Under the pieces are notes generated by a model. That model did not search any database, was not told the DNA's origin, and saw only the letters and a program-made list of their open reading frames with translations. The position numbers were made by a program, and so were the translations under genes. This document shows positions 44,128-52,846 of a stretch of 64,000 nt of DNA, piece after piece (the first letter of the stretch is position 1; every line of letters begins with the position of its first letter). The DNA lies in assembly GCA_026393115.1 (NCBI GenBank), contig JAPLAU010000013.1:1-64000 (forward strand), written 5' to 3'. The stretch is from Actinomycetota bacterium. Lineage in GTDB: Bacteria; Actinomycetota; Actinomycetes; S36-B12; CAIYMF01.

Positions 44128-44915
44128 TTGGCCTTCACTCCGATCCAGATCGCGACGATGATGAGCGCTCCGAGGCCGATCACCCAGACGAACAGACCTT
44201 CAGTTACGGGGCCTAGTCGGCTCAGGGAAAGACCGCCGGGGTTGTCGTTGGCCTGCAGGCTGCTGATCCACTTGATGATCGACTGCTTGTCTTCGATCGT
44301 GAGAGTGGCATTGCTGAACACCGGCATGCTGGCCGGGCCTGTGACCATGGCGGTGTAAATCTGACGCGGTGTTGCGTTCATCAGCGTGGGGGCGGCCGTA
44401 CCGTCACTGAGTGCGCCGCCCTTGCCGGCAAAGCTGTGGCATTGGGCGCAGTTGGTGCGGAAGAGTTCGCCACCCATGGCCAAATCAGCCTTGGAGGTGT
44501 CGAGCATGGCGTCACTTGGAACTGCCGGGCCGGGGGCGAGCGAGGCGACCCACGCGGCCATGGCGTCGATTTCGGCCTGACTGTAGATGACCCCCTTGAC
44601 CGGGGCCTGTGACCCCGGAGCCGCCAGCGGCATGCGACCGGTGCTGACCTGGAAGTCAACGGCCGCCGAGCCTGCACCGATCAGGGTCGGCGCGATCGAC
44701 GAACCTTGGCCGCCGAGACCGTGGCAACTGGAGCACCCTTCAGCGAAGAGCTTTTTACCGGTCTCAACTTGGGTTTCGGACCACTTTTGGTCTGCTGCCT
44801 GTGCTGAGGTGCCCGAGTCGACCGCGGCGTAAATGGCGCCCGTGGCGAGCAGGCCGAGCAGCAGCATCACGACGAGTGTCGCCGGGTGCCTCCTGCGGGC
44901 TGCCATGGAGTTCAC
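44124..44915 (-). CDS. qcrC: Diheme cytochrome c subunit of bc1 complex
   Basis: The 263-aa protein has an N-terminal membrane/signal helix, two heme c motifs (CSSCH at about residue 61 and CAQCH at about 158), each with a downstream Met ligand, and a C-terminal membrane anchor. Diheme QcrC replaces a soluble cytochrome c and wires the bc1 complex directly to the aa3 oxidase in Actinobacteria. The GTG start has GAGAGAGG five bases upstream. Confidence 0.95.
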   Translation of the reverse strand: MNSMAARRRHPATLVVMLLLGLLATGAIYAAVDSGTSAQAADQKWSETQVETGKKLFAEGCSSCHGLGGQGSSIAPTLIGAGSAAVDFQVSTGRMPLAAPGSQAPVKGVIYSQAEIDAMAAWVASLAPGPAVPSDAMLDTSKADLAMGGELFRTNCAQCHSFAGKGGALSDGTAAPTLMNATPRQIYTAMVTGPASMPVFSNATLTIEDKQSIIKWISSLQANDNPGGLSLSRLGPVTEGLFVWVIGLGALIIVAIWIGVKAK

Positions 44916-44933
44916 TATGACCTCTCTCGACTC

Positions 44934-44993
44934 AAGTGGTTCATTTCCAAGTGGTTCGTTTCCGAGTGGTTCGTTTCCGAGTGGTTCATTGTG
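44934..44993. repeat. 15-bp tandem repeat between ctaE and qcrC
   Basis: Four copies of AAGTGGTTCGTTTCC or one- to three-base variants fill 44934-44993. They lie about 20 bases upstream of the qcrC start and after ctaE, on the presumed polycistronic leader. Translated or structural function is not evident. Confidence 0.9.
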
Positions 44994-45023
44994 CGTCAGC
45001 GTGCGGTGTTCGACGGTTGGCGA

Positions 45024-45629
45024 TCAGTGGATCAGGTAGATCATCGTGAACAGACCCACCCACACAACGTCAACGAAGTGCCAGTAGTACGACACCACAA
45101 TCGCTGCTGTGGCCTGCTGGTGGTTGAAGCGCTTGACGTAATAGGTGCGGACGAGAATGAACAGGAAGGCCACGAGACCAAAGGTCACGTGAAGACCGTG
45201 GAAACCGGTGGTGAGGTAGAAGACCGAGCCGAACGGAGATCCGGGGAGTGTGACGCCCTCCCTGATCAAGCCGATGTATTCGTAGACCTGACCCAACACG
45301 AAGGTTGTACCCATGAGCAGCGTGATCGTGAACCACACACGGAGCTTGTGAACATCGCCGCGTTCTGCAGCGAAGACGCCCAACTGACAGGTCACACTCG
45401 AGAGCACCAGAATCGTGGTGTTGACCGCAGCAAACCTGAGGTTCAGCAGCGGAGATTGCTCGGCCCAGACCTCGGGATTCACCGATTTGCTGGTGAGGTA
45501 CATCGCGAACAATGCCGCGAAGAACATCAGTTCGCTGGAGAGCCAGACGATGGTGCCGACCGCCACGAGGTTGGGTCGGTTGGCCGGGGCATGAGCCCGG
45601 CCTTGGTCAATTGCTGTCGCTGTCGCCAC
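45024..45629 (-). CDS. ctaE: Cytochrome c oxidase subunit III
   Basis: The 201-aa subunit has five hydrophobic helices and the family blocks [42 protein letters not shown] and [15 protein letters not shown]. It is a core subunit of the aa3 oxidase. The GTG at 45629 gives the usual actinobacterial length of about 200 aa; the frame to 45764 adds 45 residues without family resemblance. The order ctaE-qcrC-qcrA-qcrB is the classical actinobacterial one. Confidence 0.93.
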   Translation of the reverse strand: MATATAIDQGRAHAPANRPNLVAVGTIVWLSSELMFFAALFAMYLTSKSVNPEVWAEQSPLLNLRFAAVNTTILVLSSVTCQLGVFAAERGDVHKLRVWFTITLLMGTTFVLGQVYEYIGLIREGVTLPGSPFGSVFYLTTGFHGLHVTFGLVAFLFILVRTYYVKRFNHQQATAAIVVSYYWHFVDVVWVGLFTMIYLIH

Positions 45630-45760
45630 CCCCGCATTCTGGCAGATGAATGACCGTCTCGACAGTCGGGGTGACGTACTGATTCGGTGTGTCTTGCTGC
45701 GGGTGTTGAGCCCGTGACATGAGGGCGTGAACGTCGCTTTCGAGTGGGGACTTTTGGCCC

Positions 45761-46384
45761 TCAACTACCGTGGCTGAGATCGGCTAGGAGACTGAGGCGA
45801 AGTTCGCCCGAGATGGCAGTCGATGCGGCGTAGGCCGGGTGATCGACGACGAGTTCAACTGGCACCGCGGGATCGCGGAATGCGTCGCGGGCAGCGTCGC
45901 TGAAGGTGAACCTCAGGAAGTGGACCGCGTGGGTGACCTCGCTGGGGCCAGACTCATCCAGACCCGGAACTTCGACTCCATCACAGGTGAGAATTCCGTG
46001 GTCGGGCGTCGTGATCTCGAGGCGGATGAGGTGCTGGATTCCGGTGAGAACCAGAAGTTCTTCTTTCACCGTGGCGACGTCGTCAGCCTCGATGAACAGG
46101 GTGGCGCAGAGTGAATGTGGTGTGGGAAGCAGACGCGAATAAACCTCGAGCTCGAGATCGACGCCGGCAGCGTCGACTACCCCCTCTACCAACAGCATTT
46201 CCTGCACTTGGTAGAGAAGCGTGTCGGCGTTTTCGAACTCAAGTGCGAGAGAGTCACCCAGTTGGATGCGACGAGCTGCGCGCAGGGGAATCATTCGAGC
46301 GCGAAGCGTGGGCCGAATCTCCGCGAGATAAATCGCGGGGTCAAGGATCAGTGACTCTCGAGACAGCGTGCGCGGGGTTGGCAT
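45761..46384 (-). CDS. DUF3501 family protein
   Basis: The 207-aa protein has the DUF3501 outline: [32 protein letters not shown], given here by [14 protein letters not shown], then [15 protein letters not shown], and a beta-rich C-terminal half ending in VVDHPAYAA. In other bacteria DUF3501 genes neighbour rubrerythrin and an iron-sulfur heterodisulfide-reductase-like protein; the rubrerythrin gene is next door here too. Function unknown, likely linked to peroxide or redox stress. The ATG at 46384 has GGGAG six bases upstream. Confidence 0.8.
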   Translation of the reverse strand: MPTPRTLSRESLILDPAIYLAEIRPTLRARMIPLRAARRIQLGDSLALEFENADTLLYQVQEMLLVEGVVDAAGVDLELEVYSRLLPTPHSLCATLFIEADDVATVKEELLVLTGIQHLIRLEITTPDHGILTCDGVEVPGLDESGPSEVTHAVHFLRFTFSDAARDAFRDPAVPVELVVDHPAYAASTAISGELRLSLLADLSHGS

Positions 46385-46510
46385 GGCGAACTCCCTAGCG
46401 TGGTGATTCGGCGGTGTGGCACTGCGTGGTCTTGCGGGTTGTGCCTGCATGCGTTCATGCGATTGTTCGTGGGGTTTGTCATGAGGCGCGTGTAGCGCGA
46501 ACTCAAAACA

Positions 46511-46545
46511 CATGCTGCGGGGACCGGTGTGGTCCCCGCAGCATG
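46511..46545 (-). terminator. Intrinsic terminator after rubrerythrin
   Basis: CATGCTGCGGGGACC and its exact complement GGTCCCCGCAGCATG form a 15-bp stem with a five-base loop, and on the minus strand TGTTTTG follows. It sits 18 bases beyond the rubrerythrin stop and separates it from the DUF3501 gene. Confidence 0.88.
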
Positions 46546-46563
46546 GCGTGCCTAGGCGTGCGA

Positions 46564-46998
46564 TCAGGCGTTGACGCCGCGTACGCCGTCGAGTGCCTTC
46601 TGGAACCGTCCGGCGTGGGTCTTCTCAGCGCGAGCGAGAGTGGCCATCCAGTCGGCGATCTCCTCGAAGCCCTCGTCCTTGGCGGTCTTGGCGAAGCCGG
46701 GGTACATGGCGGTGAACTCGTAGGTCTCGCCAGCAACAGCCGAGGCGAGGTTCGCCTCGGTGTCGCCAATCGGTTCACCGGTTGCCGGGTCGCCCGCTTC
46801 GCCAGCCACCAGGTACTCGAGGTGACCGAATGCGTGTCCGGTTTCGCCATTCGCGGTCTCTTCGAAGAGTTCGGCCACATCGTCGAGTCCGGCCTGGCGG
46901 GCCACCCGGGCGAAGTAGAGGTAGCGGCGGTTCGCCTGTGACTCGCCGGCGAATGCGTCATTGAGGTTCTTGTGAGTCTGGGTGCCCTTGAGGGTCAT
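46564..46998 (-). CDS. Rubrerythrin-type ferritin-like diiron protein
   Basis: This 144-aa protein is a four-helix diiron protein with metal ligands in [33 protein letters not shown] (ExxxxxExxH), AVAGETYEF and [11 protein letters not shown]. It lacks the C-terminal rubredoxin domain of classical rubrerythrins. Such proteins reduce hydrogen peroxide. Paired with DUF3501, as in many genomes, although a strong terminator stands between them. Confidence 0.92.
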   Translation of the reverse strand: MTLKGTQTHKNLNDAFAGESQANRRYLYFARVARQAGLDDVAELFEETANGETGHAFGHLEYLVAGEAGDPATGEPIGDTEANLASAVAGETYEFTAMYPGFAKTAKDEGFEEIADWMATLARAEKTHAGRFQKALDGVRGVNA

Positions 46999-47154
46999 AA
47001 GTCTGGTGCCTTTCGTCGGGAACTGCTCGTCGGGAACAACAAGGTGAGCCTAATGCGATTTTCGCTCGGGCGCTCCCGTAGGTTCGCATCCGGGGCGAGC
47101 CGCTCCTGACGTGCCCCGCCTCACCCGTGGCTGGTTGGCGGGTACGATCGTGCT

Positions 47155-47568
47155 GTGGCTTCTTCGACTCGACCGCTCACGGTCCTCCTGTATAGCAGCG
47201 ACGCCAACTGCCGCGCGCAGGTGATCGCGGCTCTAGGACGTCGTCCCGCCCCCGAACTTCCTCGTGTTGAGTACATCGAAGTTGCGACCGAGCCAGTGGT
47301 CGCGCGACGCATGGCAGAGGGCGGTATTGACTTGGCCATCCTCGATGGCGAAGCCACCCCCGCCGGTGGCATGGGCGTGTGTCGGGCGCTCAAGGACGAA
47401 GTGTTCAAGTGCCCGCCGGTTTTGGTGCTGACCGGTCGCCCTCAGGACGCGTGGCTAGCCACGTGGTCTCGGGCTGACGGTGTGGTGCCGCATCCGCTTG
47501 ACCCCGCTGTTCTTTCCGAGGCCGCTGCCTCGCTTCTGCGCAGTCGCGTTGCCGTCGCGACTGCCTGA
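47155..47568 (+). CDS. Receiver-like protein with altered active site
   Basis: The 137-aa protein has a CheY-like alternation of strands and helices: LTVLLYSSDANCRAQV, LAILDGEATPAGGMG (Asp at the phosphoacceptor place), PPVLVLTGRP and DGVVPHPLDPA. The conserved Lys before the final Pro is replaced by His, and the paired acidic residues after strand 1 are reduced to one Asp. No output domain is present. It could be a pseudo-receiver acting by binding. It precedes trpD by 20 bases, so it is probably co-transcribed. Confidence 0.72.
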   Translation: MASSTRPLTVLLYSSDANCRAQVIAALGRRPAPELPRVEYIEVATEPVVARRMAEGGIDLAILDGEATPAGGMGVCRALKDEVFKCPPVLVLTGRPQDAWLATWSRADGVVPHPLDPAVLSEAAASLLRSRVAVATA

Positions 47569-47588
47569 TTTCGCGCCCGCCTCAACTC

Positions 47589-48689
47589 ATGTCTGAGCCC
47601 ATTCCCGTTCCGCAGGGCGATTCGTGGCCTGAGATTCTGACCGCACTCCTCGCGGGGCGGCACCTCACGCGTTCAAGTGCTGCATGGGCCATGGCGCAAG
47701 TGATGGAAGGAAACGCCTCGCCGTCGCAGATGGCGGCTTTTATTGTGGCGCTTCGTGCGAAAGGTGAAGACGCGGCCGAAGTAGGTGGCCTGGTCGAAAC
47801 GATGTTGGACCACGCCGTGCGCATTACCGTGACGCGACCCGCACTCGACATCGTGGGTACCGGTGGAGATCAGGCGCATATGGTCAACATCTCCACCATG
47901 GCAGCTGTCGTGGCGGCTGCGGCCGGTGCACGTGTTGTGAAGCACGGAAATCGTGCGGCAAGTTCGCAGTGCGGATCGGCCGATGTGTTGGAGGCACTCG
48001 GCGTTGCCATCGATCTCGGTCCGGCTGGCGTCGTTGAGTGTGTGGACTCCCTCGGAATCGGATTCTGCTTCGCGCCTCGCTTTCACCCGGCGATGAGACA
48101 TGCGGCTCCCACTCGCCGTGAAATCGGAATTCCGACTGTCTTCAATGTGCTCGGTCCGCTTGCTAACCCGGCGTCACCCGCGGCCGCGCTCATTGGCTGC
48201 GCGGACGAGCGCCTTGGTTCAGTGATGGCGACCGTGTTGGCGCAGTCCGGTCAGCGCACGTTGGTGGTGCGGGGCGCCGACGGAATCGACGAAGTGACTA
48301 CTCACGGTGTGACCCAGGTGTGGGATGCGACCCGCGGTGATGAGTCAGTGGTGGATGGGCGCATTGACGCGCAGGCGTTGGGGATCGCGGTGCCGGACGC
48401 GGCTGCCCTGCGCGGTGGCGACGCCGCCTACAACGCGCGCATTGCGCGAGATGTGCTGTCTGGAAGTACCGAGGGGACTCTTGCGGCGGTTCGCGATGCT
48501 GTGGCCTTGAATGCTGCAACCGCTCTGGTCGCAGATTCGGCGGCCCGAGGTGAACCGATCACAGGTGATCTGAACTCCCGAGTGGCCGAGCACCTCGTGC
48601 GTTCTTTCGATGCCATGGCATCGGGTGCCGCGGCCGATCTGCTCGACAGGTGGAGCGTTCTGTCAACGCAGGTGGCGACGGTTTCCTGA
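47589..48689 (+). CDS. trpD: Anthranilate phosphoribosyltransferase
   Basis: The 366-aa protein has the TrpD motifs DIVGTGGDQAHMVNISTMAA, VKHGNRAASSQCGSADVLEALG, GFCFAPRFHPAMRHAAPTRREIG and TVFNVLGPLANPA. It makes phosphoribosyl anthranilate in tryptophan synthesis. No other trp gene is near; the trpD location next to ctaE/qcr genes matches mycobacteria (Rv2192c). A 17-bp repeat duplicates its stop region. Confidence 0.94.
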   Translation: MSEPIPVPQGDSWPEILTALLAGRHLTRSSAAWAMAQVMEGNASPSQMAAFIVALRAKGEDAAEVGGLVETMLDHAVRITVTRPALDIVGTGGDQAHMVNISTMAAVVAAAAGARVVKHGNRAASSQCGSADVLEALGVAIDLGPAGVVECVDSLGIGFCFAPRFHPAMRHAAPTRREIGIPTVFNVLGPLANPASPAAALIGCADERLGSVMATVLAQSGQRTLVVRGADGIDEVTTHGVTQVWDATRGDESVVDGRIDAQALGIAVPDAAALRGGDAAYNARIARDVLSGSTEGTLAAVRDAVALNAATALVADSAARGEPITGDLNSRVAEHLVRSFDAMASGAAADLLDRWSVLSTQVATVS

Positions 48690-48745
48690 GCACTGCGGTT
48701 TCCTGAGCACTGCGGTTTCCTAAGCACTGCGGTTTCCTGAGCACC
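48680..48745. repeat. 17-bp tandem repeat including the trpD stop codon
   Basis: GGTTTCCTGAGCACTGC is repeated at 48680-48696 and 48697-48713, with a one-base variant at 48714-48730 and a partial copy to 48745. The first copy contains the trpD TGA stop (48687-48689). Confidence 0.92.
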
Positions 48746-48784
48746 AGGTGCGTCTGATTCAGTTGAGTGTGGAACTGTTCGCCG

Positions 48785-50590
48785 TCAGGCGTTGGAACGA
48801 TACGTGGCGATTGGGCGAGAAACGGTGCTCCATCCGGTGGTGGGGCGCCCGAGCATCTGCTCAGGATCTCGCGTGGGAGTGACGACTACCTGCTGTACGA
48901 GGCCGCCAGCGCCTAGGGCAGGGGAGCACCAGTCACCGGAAAGGTGTACGAGTCGAGTTCCGGGTGCTTCCAGCCAACGCAGCAACATTTCAGCCTCTTC
49001 GACTGCCGCACCATCATCGGGCGGCATCGCGGGCTGATCGGCGGTGAGGAGCAGCGCCTCAATGAGGGAATGGGGATCGGCTCCACGCGCGGCGGTGCCA
49101 GCGGCGACCAATCGCGCGTTTCGGATGATGTGAATCTGCCACCCTCGATCGTCGGTGGGGGCGGCCGCCACGATCTGATCAAGTGAGCGCAGCGACGCAA
49201 GTCGTTGGAATCGGGCGGCTCCTCGAATGAATGACGAGAGTCGATCACGCCACACGGCCGCATCTTCGAAGCGTTCATCGGCGACGAGCTGGGTGAGCCG
49301 TTGCTGCACCGCTTCAACAACCGGCCGAGGGTCGACGGTGATGGCGTGACGCGCGAGATCGGCAAGGACGGCGTAGTCGTCGGTGGACTGCTGCCCGGTA
49401 CACGGAGCGCCACAACGACCCATGTCGGCAAGTGCGCACGCTGATCCCTGGGGGCTGCGCGGAGAAATGCGAGTGGTGCAGGTGCGAAGCGGAATGGCCT
49501 GTAGAAGGGCCTCGGTGGCGAGCTCGGCTGATGAGCGTGAGTTAAAGGGTCCGAGATAGGCGGCGCCGCGATCGGAGTCGTCGCGACAACCTCGCACGAG
49601 GGACAGTCGAGGAAATGCATCGGTGGTGAGTTTGAGCCAAACCACGCGCTCAGGATTCTTGGAGCGGCGGTTGTAGGCAGGTCGATGCTCAACGATCAGG
49701 CGCAATTCGCGAACGCACGCCTCGAGATCGCTGGAACAGGCGATGGCATCAACCCGATCGGTGATCGCGATCATCTCGGTCATCCGTCGCCGCGTTTCGC
49801 TGGCCGTGAAGTACGAACGCACGCGGGATCGGACCCGCCGTGACTTTCCGACGTAGAGCACGCGCCCACTGTGGTCTCGGAAAAGGTAGACACCGGGGGA
49901 GTCGGGCAGATTGTCGGCAAGATGACGCTTGTTGCGCTGTGCGCTGGAGACGCGACGGGTGACTCCGCTGAGTTCTTCAAGTGATTGCACACCGAGGCGA
50001 CCGAGTCGTTCGAGGAGCGCATGCAACACATCAACCGTTGCGCGCGCGTCGTCGAGGGCCCGGTGAGTAGGGCTCGTGGTGGCGTGAAAGTGCGCGGCCA
50101 GCGTGGCGAGTTTGCAATTGGCAACTTCATCGCGCGGCAGCGTGGCACGAGCGATGCGTGCGGTGTCGAGAACGCTGAAGGTGGGCCACGGAATATCAAG
50201 GGATTCGCAGCCAGCACGCAGAAAGCCGATATCGAATGGTGCGTTGTGAGCGACGAGCACGCAACCGTGTGCGAATTCGAGGAAGGCGGGCAGGGCGGAA
50301 CGTAGCGGCGGGGCTTCGACGAGCATCGCGTCAGTGATGCCGGTGAGTAGTGCAATGAACGGCGCGATGCTGACCCCAGGATTGACCAGCGTCTGAAATT
50401 CGCCTAGTACCGCGCCGCCACGAATCTTGACCGCACCGATTTCAGTGATTCCGCAGTCAGCGGGTGAACCGCCGGTGGTCTCAAGGTCAACCACAACAAA
50501 GGTGACGTCGCGCAGGGGTGTGCCCAACTCGTCGAGAGTTGATTGCACGGCGACCGACATGACGTCCACGTTAGGAGTGGGGTGTGACAT
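48785..50590 (-). CDS. DEDDh exonuclease fused to UvrC-like GIY-YIG nuclease region
   Basis: The 601-aa protein has an N-terminal DnaQ-like exonuclease domain with all acidic residues visible (VVDLETTG, VAHNAPFDIGF, HRALDDARATVD) and then a UvrC-like half: GIY-YIG signature SPGVYLFRDHSGRVLYVGKS (about residues 229-248), Cys-rich ALADMGRCGAPC and a UVR-like helix ERFEDAAVWRDRL. The second UvrC nuclease domain and HhH motifs are absent. Homologues such as Rv2191 are conserved in Actinobacteria with an unclear repair role. The start is not firm; M11 is possible. Confidence 0.87.
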   Translation of the reverse strand: MSHPTPNVDVMSVAVQSTLDELGTPLRDVTFVVVDLETTGGSPADCGITEIGAVKIRGGAVLGEFQTLVNPGVSIAPFIALLTGITDAMLVEAPPLRSALPAFLEFAHGCVLVAHNAPFDIGFLRAGCESLDIPWPTFSVLDTARIARATLPRDEVANCKLATLAAHFHATTSPTHRALDDARATVDVLHALLERLGRLGVQSLEELSGVTRRVSSAQRNKRHLADNLPDSPGVYLFRDHSGRVLYVGKSRRVRSRVRSYFTASETRRRMTEMIAITDRVDAIACSSDLEACVRELRLIVEHRPAYNRRSKNPERVVWLKLTTDAFPRLSLVRGCRDDSDRGAAYLGPFNSRSSAELATEALLQAIPLRTCTTRISPRSPQGSACALADMGRCGAPCTGQQSTDDYAVLADLARHAITVDPRPVVEAVQQRLTQLVADERFEDAAVWRDRLSSFIRGAARFQRLASLRSLDQIVAAAPTDDRGWQIHIIRNARLVAAGTAARGADPHSLIEALLLTADQPAMPPDDGAAVEEAEMLLRWLEAPGTRLVHLSGDWCSPALGAGGLVQQVVVTPTRDPEQMLGRPTTGWSTVSRPIATYRSNA

Positions 50591-50729
50591 GGGCGCGCAC
50601 CGACGCGCGTGAGGGCGTCGCTAAATGAATGTCGCCGATTCACGCAGGAGGGAGTCGGCAGTGTCAGACCCTTCTTCTAACGTTCGATTTACGACGCGGG
50701 TCCCCTCCCGCAGGTCCCTGGAGGTCCAC

Positions 50730-51032
50730 GTGAACGATCAGTCTCAAGCCCGCAGCCTTAGCCTTCCTATGCTGTCCATCGGAGGCGGCCTCGCTGCCGG
50801 GTCACAGCTTGGCGGCGAACCGTCACTGGTGATCGACTGTGCGCAGTGCACTGCCCGGCCGGTGGGGTGTAGCGACTGTGTGGTCAGTTTCCTCTTGGCT
50901 GACCCCGCCGAGTGCGGCACTGATCTCGATGCTGCCGAGGTGGCGGCTTTGGCCGTGTTGGCCGACTCCGGTCTGGTCCCGCCGCTTCGGTTGATGTCTG
51001 ACCGTGCGCCAGCCGAGCGCCCCGCACACTGA
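50730..51032 (+). CDS. Small four-cysteine protein, possible metal binder
   Basis: This 100-aa protein contains IDCAQCTARPVGCSDCVVSF, two CxxC pairs in close order, followed by an acidic helical C-terminal part. I recognise it only as a conserved actinobacterial hypothetical. The GTG start at 50730 has GGAGG five bases upstream and is preferred to the ATG at 50625. It precedes a lipoprotein gene by 28 bases. Confidence 0.65.
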   Translation: MNDQSQARSLSLPMLSIGGGLAAGSQLGGEPSLVIDCAQCTARPVGCSDCVVSFLLADPAECGTDLDAAEVAALAVLADSGLVPPLRLMSDRAPAERPAH

Positions 51033-51060
51033 ACGAACTGTTTCGGGTTAGCGTGGTGCA

Positions 51061-52401
51061 GTGACTCGCCGCGCCGACTCTGCTGCTGGCGCACTCGTGT
51101 GCGCCCTGCTGGTGAGTTGTCTGGTGGCGGCCTGTTCGGTGGTGCCTCAGGTGTCGCCAGGTTCGAATGCGTCACCTAGCCTTCCCGCAGCGTCGGGTGT
51201 GCCCGGTCGCACGCTGGCGGGCGACATTCCCACAGTTGATCAGCGAACCGAGTCAGATTCGGCCTCAATCGCGATCGCTGAAGCCCTGAGTGCACGGGCT
51301 GCTGCCGTGCTTTCGGGTAACGAAGCCGCGTTTCTCGCGACTGTCGATCGTTCACGACCTGCCTCGCTGAGCGATGCTCGCCGCATGTGGAAGCGCATTG
51401 CGGTGGTTCCGTGGGCACAGTGGCGTTATGAAATCGTTGACAGCGGGTCGGCCTCCACCTCGACTGAAATGCGCCTGATCACTGTGGTGTTGCACGATCG
51501 AATTGAGGGAGTCGATTCGGCCGATTCACTCGCGCAGGAGTCGCTGCAGATGGTGGCAACGAATGCGGGCTGGAAAGTGCGAAACGAGTCGTCGGTGAAT
51601 GCCGAACTTCCGTGGGAGGCCGGTGACTTGTCAATCGCTCGCGCCGGTGAAGTCGTGGCGCTGGGCGTGGGTGATGTCCCGCAGGATGAACTCGAAGAAG
51701 TGGCGGCACGTGAGCGTGCCGCAATGTCTGATGTGACCGCACTACTGGGCAGGCGACAGGTGACGGGCGGACCTCTGGTGGTCGTACCAGAAGACACGGA
51801 AATGATGGCTCGACTCCTTGATCGTCCCGAATCCGCGCTGCAGCAGGTGGCCGCTGTCACGACGACGTCTGCCGCCGAGAACCAGTCGGGTGCTGACCGA
51901 GTGTGGCTGAGTCGATCGGTTTTCGATGCGCAGCCACCACTGGGTCGAATGATTGTGCTGCGCCACGAATCGACCCACGTGGTGCTGCGGTCTGCAAGTA
52001 CGTCGTCGACACCCCTCTGGCTTGAGGAGGGGATTGCCGAATTTGTCGGATACCACGGCAGTGGTGTGCGGCTGTCGACTGCTGCCGCCGACTTGTTCAC
52101 CGACGTGAACAACGGCAACCTGCCATCCGCTTTGCCCACGTCAGATGCCTTTGATGGAGCCAACCCACACCTCGCGCGCGATTATCACGCTGCCTGGACG
52201 TTGTGCCTCTGGCTTGCTGATCGGCTGGGCGTCGACGGACTGGTTGCCTTCTACGATCAGGTCGCGTCCGGCCCCGCCACCGACTCGGAGAAGAACGTGG
52301 ATGCGGCGCTGCGCTCGTTGTCCTTGAGTCGAAGCACCCTCGTGCAGCGTTGGCGAACCGCCTTGAGTAACTGGGCAACCGAGGGTCACCTGCGCGCCTG
52401 A
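51061..52401 (+). CDS. Lipoprotein with gluzincin (peptidase MA-like) domain
   Basis: This 446-aa protein begins with a lipoprotein signal (LVSCLVAACS, lipobox VAAC). The C-terminal part has HExxH as LRHESTHVV (about residues 302-310) and a following WLEEGIAEFVGYHG, whose Glu is the third zinc ligand of gluzincins. The N-terminal 130 residues after the signal look like an NTF2-type fold. It would be an outward-facing zinc peptidase; its target is unknown. GTG start, leaderless or weak ribosome site. Confidence 0.8.
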   Translation: MTRRADSAAGALVCALLVSCLVAACSVVPQVSPGSNASPSLPAASGVPGRTLAGDIPTVDQRTESDSASIAIAEALSARAAAVLSGNEAAFLATVDRSRPASLSDARRMWKRIAVVPWAQWRYEIVDSGSASTSTEMRLITVVLHDRIEGVDSADSLAQESLQMVATNAGWKVRNESSVNAELPWEAGDLSIARAGEVVALGVGDVPQDELEEVAARERAAMSDVTALLGRRQVTGGPLVVVPEDTEMMARLLDRPESALQQVAAVTTTSAAENQSGADRVWLSRSVFDAQPPLGRMIVLRHESTHVVLRSASTSSTPLWLEEGIAEFVGYHGSGVRLSTAAADLFTDVNNGNLPSALPTSDAFDGANPHLARDYHAAWTLCLWLADRLGVDGLVAFYDQVASGPATDSEKNVDAALRSLSLSRSTLVQRWRTALSNWATEGHLRA

Positions 52402-52631
52402 TTCGCTCGGTTGCGATCCGCAAATGCCCGCAGGTTGCTTTCGGCACAATCAGAGCGACCCGCGACCGGGTGACTGCCCCGCGCTGTCGGAAGGGATGCG
52501 GGTCACCCGCTTCTGTGATGGTGTGGCCGACACAGTCAGGAACTGTGGAGAACGGCTCGCGGTGGAACATCGACGCGGCACTCTTGTTCGGCAGCCTCAC
52601 CGTGAGGCGGCGACGACCCACGGGAGAAACC

Positions 52632-52814
52632 ATGATGAATCGAATTCGCACCACGCTTCGCCGCGATGCGGGCGCATCAGCCGTCGAATACGGACTGCTG
52701 ATTGCCGCGGTTGCCGCCGTTATCGCAGGAGTTGTCTTCCTGCTCGGTGGCAAGGTCAAAACTGCCTTCAGTCAAGCCTGCACCTCGATCAGCACGCCGT
52801 CGTCAACGTGTTAG
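52632..52814 (+). CDS. flp: Flp-type pilin (type IVb)
   Basis: This 60-aa prepilin has a short basic leader MMNRIRTTLRRDAG, then the Flp cleavage region with ASAVEYGLLIAAVAA, including Glu at position 5 after the cleavage site, and a hydrophobic helix. It is the structural subunit of Tad pili, cleaved by a TadV peptidase not in the window. CGGGAGAAACC precedes the ATG. The 230 bases upstream hold no gene; I see a CCTCACCGTGAGG palindrome but no known riboswitch. Confidence 0.9.
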   Translation: MMNRIRTTLRRDAGASAVEYGLLIAAVAAVIAGVVFLLGGKVKTAFSQACTSISTPSSTC

Positions 52815-52846
52815 CTCACCTCTGACGGATGTGGCTGGGCAACGGT

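Noticed and set aside
52402-52631. Riboswitch in the flp leader (for example cyclic-di-GMP type)
   Set aside because: No conserved aptamer core was seen, only short palindromes.
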